NCBI GenBank assembly: GCA_002306975.1
Contig: DBTI01000110.1
Coordinates: forward strand, 1 to 13,510
Source: Ruminococcaceae bacterium UBA1320
Lineage (GTDB): Bacteria > Bacillota > Clostridia > Oscillospirales > Ethanoligenentaceae
Direction: 5' to 3'
Length of the DNA: 13,510 bases
Both the position numbers and the translations under genes were made by a program. The notes under the pieces were generated by a model, which saw nothing but the letters and a program-made list of their open reading frames with translations, ran no database searches and had not been told where the DNA came from. Position 1 is the first letter of the stretch, and every line of letters starts with the position of its first letter. Positions 1 to 6,400 of this stretch are shown piece after piece.

Positions 1-195
1 GAATCCGTTTACCAAAAGGTAGAATCCGTTTTAACAGATCAGGAAAAAAGAGCATTTCAGCTTTGGCTACATGGAGAGAATAACGTTGAAATCGCAAGGG
101 CTATGGGGGCGAGTTCATGGATGACAACCCGGCAAATAGCGAATGCACGAAAGAAGTGTAGAGCTTTATTTAACCCCGATGAGATCTTCTCATAA
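1..195 (+). CDS. C-terminal end of a sigma-70 region 4-like (HTH) protein, partial
   Basis: Frame 1 is open from the first base of the window to a TAA at 193-195, giving the last 64 residues of a protein whose start lies upstream. The segment with VLTDQEKRAFQLW followed by ENNVEIARAMG and TTRQIANARKKC reads like a region 4-type helix-turn-helix: a helix, the EIARAMG turn, then a basic recognition helix. Proteins of this sort (small sigma-like or RNA polymerase sigma-related regulators) are common just upstream of mobilisation genes in integrative elements of Clostridia. With only the C-terminus present I cannot say whether it is a true sigma factor or a sigma-like DNA-binding protein. The next gene follows after 47 bases on the same strand. 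Confidence 0.6.
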   Translation, partial: ESVYQKVESVLTDQEKRAFQLWLHGENNVEIARAMGASSWMTTRQIANARKKCRALFNPDEIFS

Positions 196-229
196 TCTGA
201 CCGGCTCACGGAACCGAGAAAACCCCAAA

Positions 230-333
230 GGAGGTGAACCAAGTGAAAAGCATTATTATTGAGGGCGAACAAGAAAAGCTAAGAAGCCAACGGGAGGGGA
301 ACCGAACGAAAAGTATTATTATTGAGGGCGAAC
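230..333 (+). repeat. Imperfect tandem duplication of a ribosome binding site plus start region
   Basis: Bases 230-270 and 293-333 are near-identical 41-base copies with a 63-base (21-codon) period. Each begins GGAGG, continues GAACC, and ends in the block ATTATTATTGAGGGCGAAC. The first copy supplies the ribosome binding site and GTG start (243) of the small gene. In the second copy the GTG position has become ACG and the copy is read through in frame. The encoded peptide therefore repeats KSIIIEGE twice, 21 residues apart. Confidence 0.85.
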
Positions 334-473
334 CGGAATTTTCAATAATTTTCAATGCTTTAACCGACCATGAAAAAATCAAAATTCTTAAGGAATCCAT
401 ACGCGAGGCAACGGATGAAGACGAACGGAAAGTATTCCAATATCTCCTCTCAGAGTTGACAAAAAATCCGTAA
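243..473 (+). CDS. Small hypothetical protein of the mobilisation module (76 aa)
   Basis: The GTG at 243 is preferred over a GTG at 234 because the strong AAAGGAGG (ending at 234) lies 8 bases upstream of 243 and overlaps 234. The product is hydrophilic and highly charged. It carries two copies of KSIIIEGE near the N-terminus, created by the local duplication of the initiation region. After that comes a compact stretch (FNALTDHEKIKILKES and DEDERKVFQYLLSEL) predicted to be helical. No catalytic or membrane motif is visible. It is probably an accessory gene of the integrative or mobilisable element, since it sits between a sigma-like gene and oriT. The next small ORF starts 8 bases after its stop. 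Confidence 0.6.
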   Translation: MKSIIIEGEQEKLRSQREGNRTKSIIIEGEPEFSIIFNALTDHEKIKILKESIREATDEDERKVFQYLLSELTKNP

Positions 474-481
474 AGGAGAAC

Positions 482-565
482 GTGGAGTCGACAAATTCCG
501 GGCGGCGCGTACTGCGCTCCATCGTCTGGAAGTTGCAGGAAGCTTTAGCAAAAGAGGCGGGCTAA
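482..565 (+). CDS. Very small ORF upstream of oriT (27 aa)
   Basis: A GTG at 482 follows an excellent AAAGGAG site by three bases, directly after the stop of the preceding gene. The frame runs to TAA at 563-565. The peptide (VESTNSGRRVLRSIVWKLQE and a short tail) is basic and probably one amphipathic helix. Ribosome binding site quality and tight spacing support translation. The length and lack of a known motif leave its role open. It could be a short accessory peptide or the remnant of a longer gene. Confidence 0.4.
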   Translation: MESTNSGRRVLRSIVWKLQEALAKEAG

Positions 566-573
566 CCGTAGTG

Positions 574-625
574 GCGAGCACTGCAAGTGTGTACACACTT
601 GCCGCTCGTTAGGGATTCTCCCTAA
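574..625 (+). other. oriT: Probable origin of transfer (oriT) with two adjacent hairpins
   Basis: A perfect 20-base palindrome, GCAAGTGTGTACACACTTGC, occupies 583-602. Its arms extend, after a short asymmetric break, with CGAGC (575-579) pairing GCTCG (604-608). Immediately after it comes a second hairpin, TTAGGGA-TTC-TCCCTAA (609-625), followed by AAACCCTC. The position just upstream of mobC and the relaxase gene, without coding sequence, is where MOBP-type elements carry oriT. The palindrome would be the relaxosome binding site, with nic expected close to it. The exact nick base cannot be read from sequence alone. Confidence 0.6.
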
Positions 626-655
626 AACCCTCTCAGACTAAAAAATGAAAGGACG

Positions 656-976
656 TTGGTAACTCTGAGAATAAGAAGTGTTCAGGTCAAGTTTTTCTTA
701 TCTCCGAAGGAAATTGATTTCCTTGAACTCAAGATGAAGGAAGCAGGCATCAAAAATAGAAGCGCCTACCTTCGAAAAATGGCGCTGGACGGATACATCA
801 TCCGACAGGATTACAGAGTGCTGAAAGGAGTGCCCAACGAGCTGAGCCGGATCGGCAACAATCTCAACCAAATGGCGAAAATTGCGAACACCTATCATGA
901 CATCAACCGTTCGGAACTGGAAACGATCGAAGGTGACTTCAAAAAAATATGGCAACTACTTACATCACAGGTATAG
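656..976 (+). CDS. mobC: MobC-like relaxosome accessory protein
   Basis: This 106-residue protein fits the MobC family (bacterial mobilisation protein), small DNA-binding partners that help the relaxase open oriT. A ribbon-helix-helix-like N-terminus (SVQVKFFLSPKEIDFLELKMKE) is followed by the family signature NRSAYLRKMALDGYI. The usual C-terminal segment, PNELSRIGNNLNQMAKIAN, comes at about residues 60-80. The start is uncertain. TTG at 656 is the only reasonable in-frame initiator, but AAAGGA lies just 2 bases before it, and an ATG at 645 is in another frame (MKGRW then stop). The gene follows oriT directly and overlaps the relaxase start by 28 bases, as is normal for mobC-relaxase pairs. 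Confidence 0.8.
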   Translation: MVTLRIRSVQVKFFLSPKEIDFLELKMKEAGIKNRSAYLRKMALDGYIIRQDYRVLKGVPNELSRIGNNLNQMAKIANTYHDINRSELETIEGDFKKIWQLLTSQV

Positions 977-2289
977 AGGTCTGGCCGGGCCGTCCCCCTC
1001 TGCAGACCGCGTTCGATTCTATTACATATATCACGAATCCGGAAAAGACCCGGGGCGGCGAACTCGTCTCATCTTTCCGCTGCGAGCCGGGAACGGCGCA
1101 CTTCGAAATGATCTGTGAGCAGCGTGAGTTCGAACAAAAGACCGGTCGGAAAGTGATTGTGGATTACGCCGACGGAAGAAAATCTTATCTGCTCATGACC
1201 ATGCGGCAGTCATTCCTTCCGGGTGAAGTCACACCGGAAAAAGCACATGAAATCGGGTGCGAGCTGGCAAGACGGTTCCTAGGGAAAAAGTACCAATACG
1301 TTGTCGCGACACACATCGACAAGGCCCATATTCATAACCACATCATTTTCAATATAATCGGGTCTGATATGAAAAAGTTCCGGCAGACCAAATTCACGCC
1401 CCGACAGCTCCGTGATTTGAGCGATCGGATCTGTGAGGAAAACAATCTGTCAGTTGTTGTTCCTTCCGCAGACTGGCAGAAGCGGAAATATACCAACGAG
1501 AAGGTTACCTCTTTCCGTACGATTCTTAGGAACGACGTCGACCGGTGCATCCGGGAGGCGCGGGACTATGAGGACTTTATCCGGCGGATGCAGGAACAGT
1601 ATTACGTCGACGAATCCAAAAAGTATCTGACATTCCGGCATCGGACTAACGGGCAGCAGCGCCCGATTCGCTCCTATACCCTCGGAAAAGGATACACCTG
1701 GAACGAGATCCGCTTGCGCTGTGAGACCGACGAAGAAATCGTCAATCCGATTACAATTTCTCAGAAACTTAGGAACATTGAGGCGCTGATTCACGCTGCC
1801 GGGTTTGTCCGGGAAAACGGTTCCGATTTTGCAGCGCAGACGGAAAAGCTGAATCAGAGCATTGAGCAAACCCAGCGTCTGATGGATGACGCACAGCGCA
1901 GGCTACAGAAGGCGGAAGTTATTTCAAAGTGTTATTCGCTGATCGAGCAATATCGACCCATCTACGAACAATACCATTCCGGCTCTCTCCGGGATCAGGC
2001 CGCAGCGGATCACCGCGAAGAAATCGAACTGTATCAGGCCGCAGTTGAAACGCTTCGCGAAAAACATTTCAGCCCGAACAATTCCGCGCGGAAGCATTTT
2101 CAGAGTGAGCTGGCCGAACTTCAAAAACAATATTCCGACCTGCAGACCCAATTCCGCTCCGCGCGGAAGCAGCTGCAGCGCGTCGGAGAAGTGCAGGATA
2201 TCTCTGATAGTGTCGACGCGGCCGATCCAGTCATCTTAGCAAAAACGGAGGAAAACAATATGACCGGTGATGAACTCGGCCGCAGCTGA
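949..2289 (+). CDS. MOBP-type relaxase (relaxase/mobilisation nuclease domain)
   Basis: A 446-residue relaxase, the enzyme that nicks one strand at oriT and stays covalently attached while piloting DNA into a recipient. Motif III is clear at residues 121-131: T-H-I-D-K-A-H-I-H-N-H, the HxxxxHxHxH metal-binding cluster. Tyr27 in SITYITNPEKT is the likely nicking tyrosine. After about residue 280 the chain becomes a charged, coiled-coil-like tail (NQSIEQTQRLMDDAQRRLQK and onward). The ATG at 949 lies within the end of mobC, with a weak GAAGGTGA upstream. Length is near usual for Clostridia integrative-element relaxases. The last nine residues begin at an ATG (2260) that has its own good GGAGG site. 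No coupling protein or secretion gene follows. Confidence 0.9.
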   Translation: MATTYITGIEVWPGRPPLQTAFDSITYITNPEKTRGGELVSSFRCEPGTAHFEMICEQREFEQKTGRKVIVDYADGRKSYLLMTMRQSFLPGEVTPEKAHEIGCELARRFLGKKYQYVVATHIDKAHIHNHIIFNIIGSDMKKFRQTKFTPRQLRDLSDRICEENNLSVVVPSADWQKRKYTNEKVTSFRTILRNDVDRCIREARDYEDFIRRMQEQYYVDESKKYLTFRHRTNGQQRPIRSYTLGKGYTWNEIRLRCETDEEIVNPITISQKLRNIEALIHAAGFVRENGSDFAAQTEKLNQSIEQTQRLMDDAQRRLQKAEVISKCYSLIEQYRPIYEQYHSGSLRDQAAADHREEIELYQAAVETLREKHFSPNNSARKHFQSELAELQKQYSDLQTQFRSARKQLQRVGEVQDISDSVDAADPVILAKTEENNMTGDELGRS

Positions 2290-2646
2290 AGCCCTGCTTT
2301 ACGAGCCTCTACGAGAGGCGTGGAGGCGTCAAGTTTGTACGGGTAAAAGACTGAACCTTAGAGAGTAGTAAATCATCGGAGGAAGCAATCCGAGGCACAG
2401 CAGATCCCTCAATTCACAAGAACGTAAGATCCTGTTGACATAATGCTGAGCTTTGAATAGTAGAAGCAGTGGAATGGGACTGCCAAAATGTTTTCTGCTA
2501 CCCGAAATGCAGAGTAAAGAAGGTCGGATCAAAACGTTACCTGTTACCCTATAAGCAGCTAAAACAATGGAGGGTAAACTTGTGGAAGCAAATTCGAAGC
2601 TGATTTCATTTCAATAAATTACCATTTTGTGGCTTTTAGAGTACAC
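2290..2646. other. Intergenic stretch between relaxase and the leftward 471-aa gene; no supported gene
   Basis: No ORF with both a plausible start and a ribosome binding site was found in these 357 bases. A 6-bp hairpin (GCCTCT-ACG-AGAGGC, 2305-2319) lies just past the relaxase stop but lacks a T-tract. TTACCCT near 2545 pairs with AGGGTAA near 2570. Read in shifting frames, the first 70 bases give short peptide-like pieces (EALLYEPL, then YERRGGVKFVRVKD) that could be a frameshifted remnant of a small gene. Base composition drops toward the AT-rich 471-aa gene, so a junction between mobilisation backbone and cargo probably falls here. I saw no inverted repeats or target duplication typical of an insertion sequence. 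Confidence 0.5.
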
Positions 2647-4062
2647 TTATTTAAAATCATTGATTACTAAATAGAAAATTTCTGAGACTGAAAAAGAGGA
2701 AAGGGCATCAACATCTTTTTCATTATAGAAACTAATTCGAACCAAATAAGCAATAATTTTGGCTTTGAAGTTTTCCTCGTCAAATTCTTTTTCGAGTTTT
2801 TTTCTATAAAAGTACTCCTCAATATAATTATAAATAAAACGCTGATAATAATATTTTTCAGGTCTTATCTTTGAACGAGGCATCCAGTCTCCAACATTTG
2901 TTAATAGATTAATCCATATGTTTAACATATCAATGATTCGGGGTTCATCAAGCGAATCAGGTACAATCATATGACTATTCTCGTTAAGTATATGTAGTAA
3001 ATCTCTGTGCTCATCGTGATATACAATATTTTTTTTATTGTCCTTTAAAAAGTATAGTCCATTCCCATATTCAAAGAACCAGTCTTTATACTCATCATGA
3101 ATGGATTTAACTTCAAAAAATTTCAGTTTATCTAGAGGGAAAAATTCGACTCCACCTTTTGAAAGATTGTTGAGATGAAAAGAATGTATACCTTTATGCG
3201 CTAAGTCTATACGCAAGCAATATTGATCTTGATTGAAATATTCGTACAATATTTGTATTCTTGTAGTTTGGTCTGTCGCTCCCCTGTCCATCCAATTAAG
3301 TTCAGTATTAAAGTGCTGTGAATTTTTAAACACAGCAATTACTTTTGCATCTTTTAATAATTTAAAAATAATGTCGAATAAGTTTTGAAAAAAAAGATGT
3401 TCTTTGGGAGTGAGAAATGGTGAAAATTTGATAACTTGCAAACTAAGTATTAATACCAACATGTCCAAATAGGTACAAATATTATTGTTATATACGCAAT
3501 ACAAATTCTCCAACATATCTTTATCTTCTTTATATGACGAAATACTTGTCAATTGGAGTATATCAGTAATGGATGCTATATTACCGATTGCATCATTTTG
3601 AGGAGTGAATGCGTGATCAAAAAAGCCCCTATCCATGCACTCACGAGTTGCAATATCAGCATTCATTATTGTGATACTGTTAGATATAACTCTATACAAA
3701 TCTATATTCCTATATAGACTTTTGCGCGAACTATCCAATTTTATTTCGTGTAAATATTTCGTTGTTAAATAATATCGAAACAAATCATCTATAATCTCAT
3801 TTTCTTCTACTCTATAATTCAAAAAATCATGACCGCCGTCATCATACATTACGACTAAATCTAATTCAGATTTACTGTCTATGTACTTTTTTATAAGGTT
3901 GAAGTCAAAGCAGTAAAAACTACAAAATTCTTCCCATCTTTCATGACCATACGAGAATAACGGGTCATTAAAATATCTTAAAATATATAATAATAAGGTT
4001 TTTTGATAAATATCTAATTGAGGTGGAAATTTAAATATTTGAGTGTTTTTCCCAATAATCAT
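2647..4062 (-). CDS. Hypothetical protein, 471 aa, AT-rich orphan
   Basis: I do not recognise this protein. It is soluble-looking, rich in aromatic, Ile, Asn and Lys residues, with no signal peptide or clear membrane segment. A hydrophobic stretch near residues 200-215 (LDMLVLILSLQVIKF) may be a buried helix. A notable segment near residues 285-300 reads CLRIDLAHKGIHSFHLNN, with spaced His residues and an RID/HLN pattern, but I cannot tie it to an enzyme. ATG 4062 has only a weak AAGGATG about 12 bases upstream. The coding sequence is visibly more AT-rich than the relaxase or the six-gene operon, suggesting separate acquisition. It is transcribed alone, with a leader of about 125 bases. Its upstream region resembles that of the MBL-led operon, so shared control is possible. 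Confidence 0.65.
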   Translation of the reverse strand: MIIGKNTQIFKFPPQLDIYQKTLLLYILRYFNDPLFSYGHERWEEFCSFYCFDFNLIKKYIDSKSELDLVVMYDDGGHDFLNYRVEENEIIDDLFRYYLTTKYLHEIKLDSSRKSLYRNIDLYRVISNSITIMNADIATRECMDRGFFDHAFTPQNDAIGNIASITDILQLTSISSYKEDKDMLENLYCVYNNNICTYLDMLVLILSLQVIKFSPFLTPKEHLFFQNLFDIIFKLLKDAKVIAVFKNSQHFNTELNWMDRGATDQTTRIQILYEYFNQDQYCLRIDLAHKGIHSFHLNNLSKGGVEFFPLDKLKFFEVKSIHDEYKDWFFEYGNGLYFLKDNKKNIVYHDEHRDLLHILNENSHMIVPDSLDEPRIIDMLNIWINLLTNVGDWMPRSKIRPEKYYYQRFIYNYIEEYFYRKKLEKEFDEENFKAKIIAYLVRISFYNEKDVDALSSFSVSEIFYLVINDFK

Positions 4063-4194
4063 ATTAAATTAACATCCTTGTCAATTGTTTTTTGTTATGA
4101 AAGGAGATACGTCTTAAGGAATAGGAGGTTATAACATTTCTGTGCTGGCTCCAAATGACTTCGTGCAAACTAACAGCACAACGCATCCCAAAAA

Positions 4195-4224
4195 ATAATA
4201 AATTTCCTTGTAAAATAAATACAA
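4195..4224 (-). promoter_or_regulatory. Candidate promoter of the 471-aa gene
   Basis: Read leftward, TTGTAT (4224-4219) and TATTAT (4200-4195) are separated by 18 bases. This predicts a transcript starting near 4188, with a leader of about 125 bases before the ATG at 4062. The block AGGATTGT around the -35 is repeated in the promoter of the six-gene operon. The leader contains an inverted repeat, TGTGCTG (4141-4147) with CAGCACA (4174-4180), that could fold in the RNA. Confidence 0.4.
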
Positions 4225-4251
4225 TCCTCAATTCTAACATTTAGGATAAAG

Positions 4252-4273
4252 CGGAATTGGTTCCGTTTTTTAG
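4252..4273. promoter_or_regulatory. Small palindrome upstream of the 471-aa gene promoter
   Basis: CGGAATTGGTTCCG (4252-4265) followed by TTTTTTAG has arms CGGAA and TTCCG. A closely similar motif, CGGAACCGGTTCCG followed by GTTTTAG, occurs in the same orientation at 11391-11411. Each sits 24-27 bases upstream of an AGGATTGT -35 block read leftward. It may be an operator. Alternatively, read rightward, it looks like a small hairpin with a T-tract. Confidence 0.4.
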
Positions 4274-4300
4274 TGCAGAGAAGCCCAAGACTAACGCAGT

Positions 4301-4345
4301 AAAACCCCCTTGCAAGTTTTGAAACGGCTTGCAGGGGGCTTTTTA
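4301..4345. terminator. Two-way intrinsic terminator at the end of the six-gene operon
   Basis: The arm CCCCCTTGCAAG (4305-4316) pairs with CTTGCAGGGGG (4328-4338) with one bulged T. A T-run follows on the + strand (4340-4344), and four A residues precede the left arm, giving TTTT after the stem on the - strand. It lies 81 bases past the stop of the last operon gene (4426) and therefore ends that leftward transcript. Confidence 0.8.
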
Positions 4346-4425
4346 TCGCTGAGGTCGTGGATCAAAATGGGTTAAAGCAACTTTAAGTAATTAACATTAT
4401 CTTCTCAAATAATATATTCTATTTT

Positions 4426-5343
4426 CTAATAATATGCCACCCAATCCGGTTGCCCTTCACCGACTGACCGTTCGACAACGCTGATCCAGTCCGCTATCTG
4501 TTGGAGTCTGTCCTGCAACTCTTTGAGCGTTAACGCTCCTTCATCTGCCTGCATCCAAAGCTCTTTCAAAGCGAACTCGACCCCTTCCTTTGGGTAAAAT
4601 ACGCTGTCGTGCTCCAGAGTGTTAAACAAGGCTCCTGTACCGTCTTTTTCACACACACTACCATTTGTACTGGACTCTAAGTTCCAGCCATCTACTGTTC
4701 GCTTTATATTGTAAACGTCATTATGCCCCCATCGTCTCGTATACACAGAAAATGTCATTTCTTTGTCAAGCGTCTCGTCACCTTTTGTTGTCATTTTTTC
4801 ACCTTCTCCTCTGATGTCACTGAGCATTGCTTGTAACATATGGTAGTGGTCGTAAAAATCGACTACATTATTCTCGGGGATTTTGCCGCTATTTATCATT
4901 AGATATTTGTTTATGATTGGTAGTCTTCCCCAATGTAAAATATAGATAACGTTATGTAAGTCTTTATAAATGCTATCCAGCTGACAACAATCGAATTTAT
5001 AATAATGGGTCTGCTCTAACTGATCGCAGTACCGACCAAAGGTTTTCAAAAAAACGACCTCAGCTTCTCCCAGCAGCGGAAGCGCCTTTTGATGCGCCAA
5101 AAGTGCTTTTTTAACGAATTCTTGTGTTGTTACGTTTAATATATACCTTTCTCCCTCCGATCGAAAAAAGGTCTTCAGTAAGTACTTTACGTCCCGCTCA
5201 CAAAAGCAGAACCGCTCCATGATCTCCGGGATGTCATATGTTTCATTTAGACTACTACCTCGTCGTCCGATTTCTTTGGCAATACAGATGCGTAGGTTTC
5301 TACTTCTGGCGCAATCTTCGGAAACTTTTCTCAAATCATTCAT
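4426..5343 (-). CDS. Protein with C-terminal integron-cassette-protein-like domain (305 aa)
   Basis: Last gene of the six-gene operon; its ATG at 5343 overlaps the radical SAM gene by 8 bases and has GAGGGG 7 bases upstream. Residues 1 to about 195 match nothing I know and contain several Cys residues (FCFCER near 46-50, FDCC near 118). From about 197 to the end, the protein resembles a small domain known from integron cassette proteins and many bacterial hypotheticals: YTRRWGHNDVY, then RTVDGW, DSVFYP, LKELW, LQQIADWI and a final W..YY. The function of that domain is unknown to me. Met184 has its own strong internal site (AGGAGAAGGT, 4801-4810, then ATG at 4794), so the C-terminal domain may also be made alone as a 122-residue protein. 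No active-site motif is evident. Confidence 0.6.
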   Translation of the reverse strand: MNDLRKVSEDCARSRNLRICIAKEIGRRGSSLNETYDIPEIMERFCFCERDVKYLLKTFFRSEGERYILNVTTQEFVKKALLAHQKALPLLGEAEVVFLKTFGRYCDQLEQTHYYKFDCCQLDSIYKDLHNVIYILHWGRLPIINKYLMINSGKIPENNVVDFYDHYHMLQAMLSDIRGEGEKMTTKGDETLDKEMTFSVYTRRWGHNDVYNIKRTVDGWNLESSTNGSVCEKDGTGALFNTLEHDSVFYPKEGVEFALKELWMQADEGALTLKELQDRLQQIADWISVVERSVGEGQPDWVAYY

Positions 5344-6400
5344 CTGTTTGCCCCTCTCTGCACCGGTTTATTTGGAATAATGGGCATCCGCCATGACACA
5401 TTGCATATTGTTTACACAATCCGCAGGCCAATATCGGATATTGCTGCCTACCTGGGATGAACAGTTTCTCCCTGATTTTCTTAAAGCATACACTCTGCCG
5501 CCACCCCTGTTCCAACGTGATCTGCGCCAAATCGATTCCTGCACAATTTGTATCGTTCATAAATGAACAAGGATACATCACGCCCTTTTCCGAAATGAAT
5601 GCAGAAAAGCGACCAGCCTCGCAAAAGTCTACTGTCTCTGGAACCAGCTCTTCGCCCAACTTTGTCAAATAGGAGATCATACAGCTGTCGAAGCCGAGCT
5701 TGCATCCTCTATACTCGCGTACAGCGTTCAGAAAATCCTTCATATCCTTATTGTCTTGCAAACATAACTCCTGCGGGCTATGGATCGGCTTAAAGTTCAA
5801 AAAAACGATAGCGTTCACCTTTTGTAAAATATGGTTTCCCTCTCGCAGCAGGCGTGTTGCTTTCTTTACGTTTTCCCTATGCAATAGATAATGAATATTA
5901 ACCTTAATTTTTCTTACATTGCACTGTTCAATCACTTTTTCGGCATCCTCATATGGCTCGTACCAACTGACTGCAACTGCTCCACAATACTCTTTCGTTG
6001 CATCATAAATACGATCGGACATTGCTTGCCCATTCGTCGTGTAGGATGGAATAATATGGTGTGACCGCGTTCTCCTCAAAATCTCAATAAACTGTGGATG
6101 CTGGTTAGGATTACCACCACCGAGTGCCACTTGCATCACGCCCACAGCTTCCGCCTGTTCCATGATACTTTCATATAGCGAAAGTGGCATAAACTCCCCT
6201 TTCGGATTAGACGCTCTATAGCAAAAGCTGCAACCTCTTTCACAATAATTTGTAATGGAAATATCCAACAACTCAGGACCTCTCACATTCCAGAAAGGAT
6301 CATTCCCCGCCATCGAGAGACGGAGCATTGTCCCATTGTCCCTGTCGAAGTACACCAAGTACCCACTATCCCTGTACTGCCGGATAAAAAAATTGCCCAT
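5336..6400 (-). CDS. Radical SAM/SPASM-domain peptide-modifying enzyme
   Basis: A 354-residue radical SAM protein starting at ATG 6400, chosen over upstream TTG/GTG because GGAGG (6411-6407) lies 6 bases before it; that ATG shares one base with the previous gene's stop. The cluster motif C-ERG-C-SF-C is at residues 53-60, followed by a GGGNP motif near 94-98. The C-terminal half has the SPASM signature: Cys260 (CEAG), Cys278 (YPCSF), then C-x2-C-x5-C-x3-C at 326-339 and Cys347, enough for auxiliary iron-sulfur clusters. Radical SAM/SPASM enzymes commonly install thioether, cyclophane or other crosslinks in ribosomal peptides. A short N-terminal segment of about 45 residues precedes the barrel. 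The substrate is unknown; the adjacent 138- and 133-residue proteins are the obvious candidates. It is not a viperin-type enzyme, which would lack SPASM. Confidence 0.9.
   Translation of the reverse strand: MGNFFIRQYRDSGYLVYFDRDNGTMLRLSMAGNDPFWNVRGPELLDISITNYCERGCSFCYRASNPKGEFMPLSLYESIMEQAEAVGVMQVALGGGNPNQHPQFIEILRRTRSHHIIPSYTTNGQAMSDRIYDATKEYCGAVAVSWYEPYEDAEKVIEQCNVRKIKVNIHYLLHRENVKKATRLLREGNHILQKVNAIVFLNFKPIHSPQELCLQDNKDMKDFLNAVREYRGCKLGFDSCMISYLTKLGEELVPETVDFCEAGRFSAFISEKGVMYPCSFMNDTNCAGIDLAQITLEQGWRQSVCFKKIREKLFIPGRQQYPILACGLCKQYAMCHGGCPLFQINRCREGQTDE

Noticed and set aside
2329..2532. 67-residue ORF on the - strand in the gap after the relaxase
   Set aside because: No ribosome binding site, odd composition, and no resemblance to a known protein; it is a chance frame in non-coding sequence.
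2290..2640. Possible group II intron or insertion-sequence remnant
   Set aside because: I found no GTGCG 5' end, no domain V-like hairpin, no reverse transcriptase or transposase motif and no terminal inverted repeats.
4119..4200. Rightward GGAGG site (4122-4126) with a short ATT-started peptide (ISVLAPNDFVQTNS and onward) that faintly recalls FVTNSSS
   Set aside because: ATT starts are rare, the peptide has only about 20 residues, and the stretch is better explained as leader of the leftward gene; the likeness is probably chance.
5336..6400. Radical SAM enzyme as a viperin-like antiviral nucleotide synthase
   Set aside because: The C-terminal SPASM cysteines point to peptide modification; viperins lack this domain.
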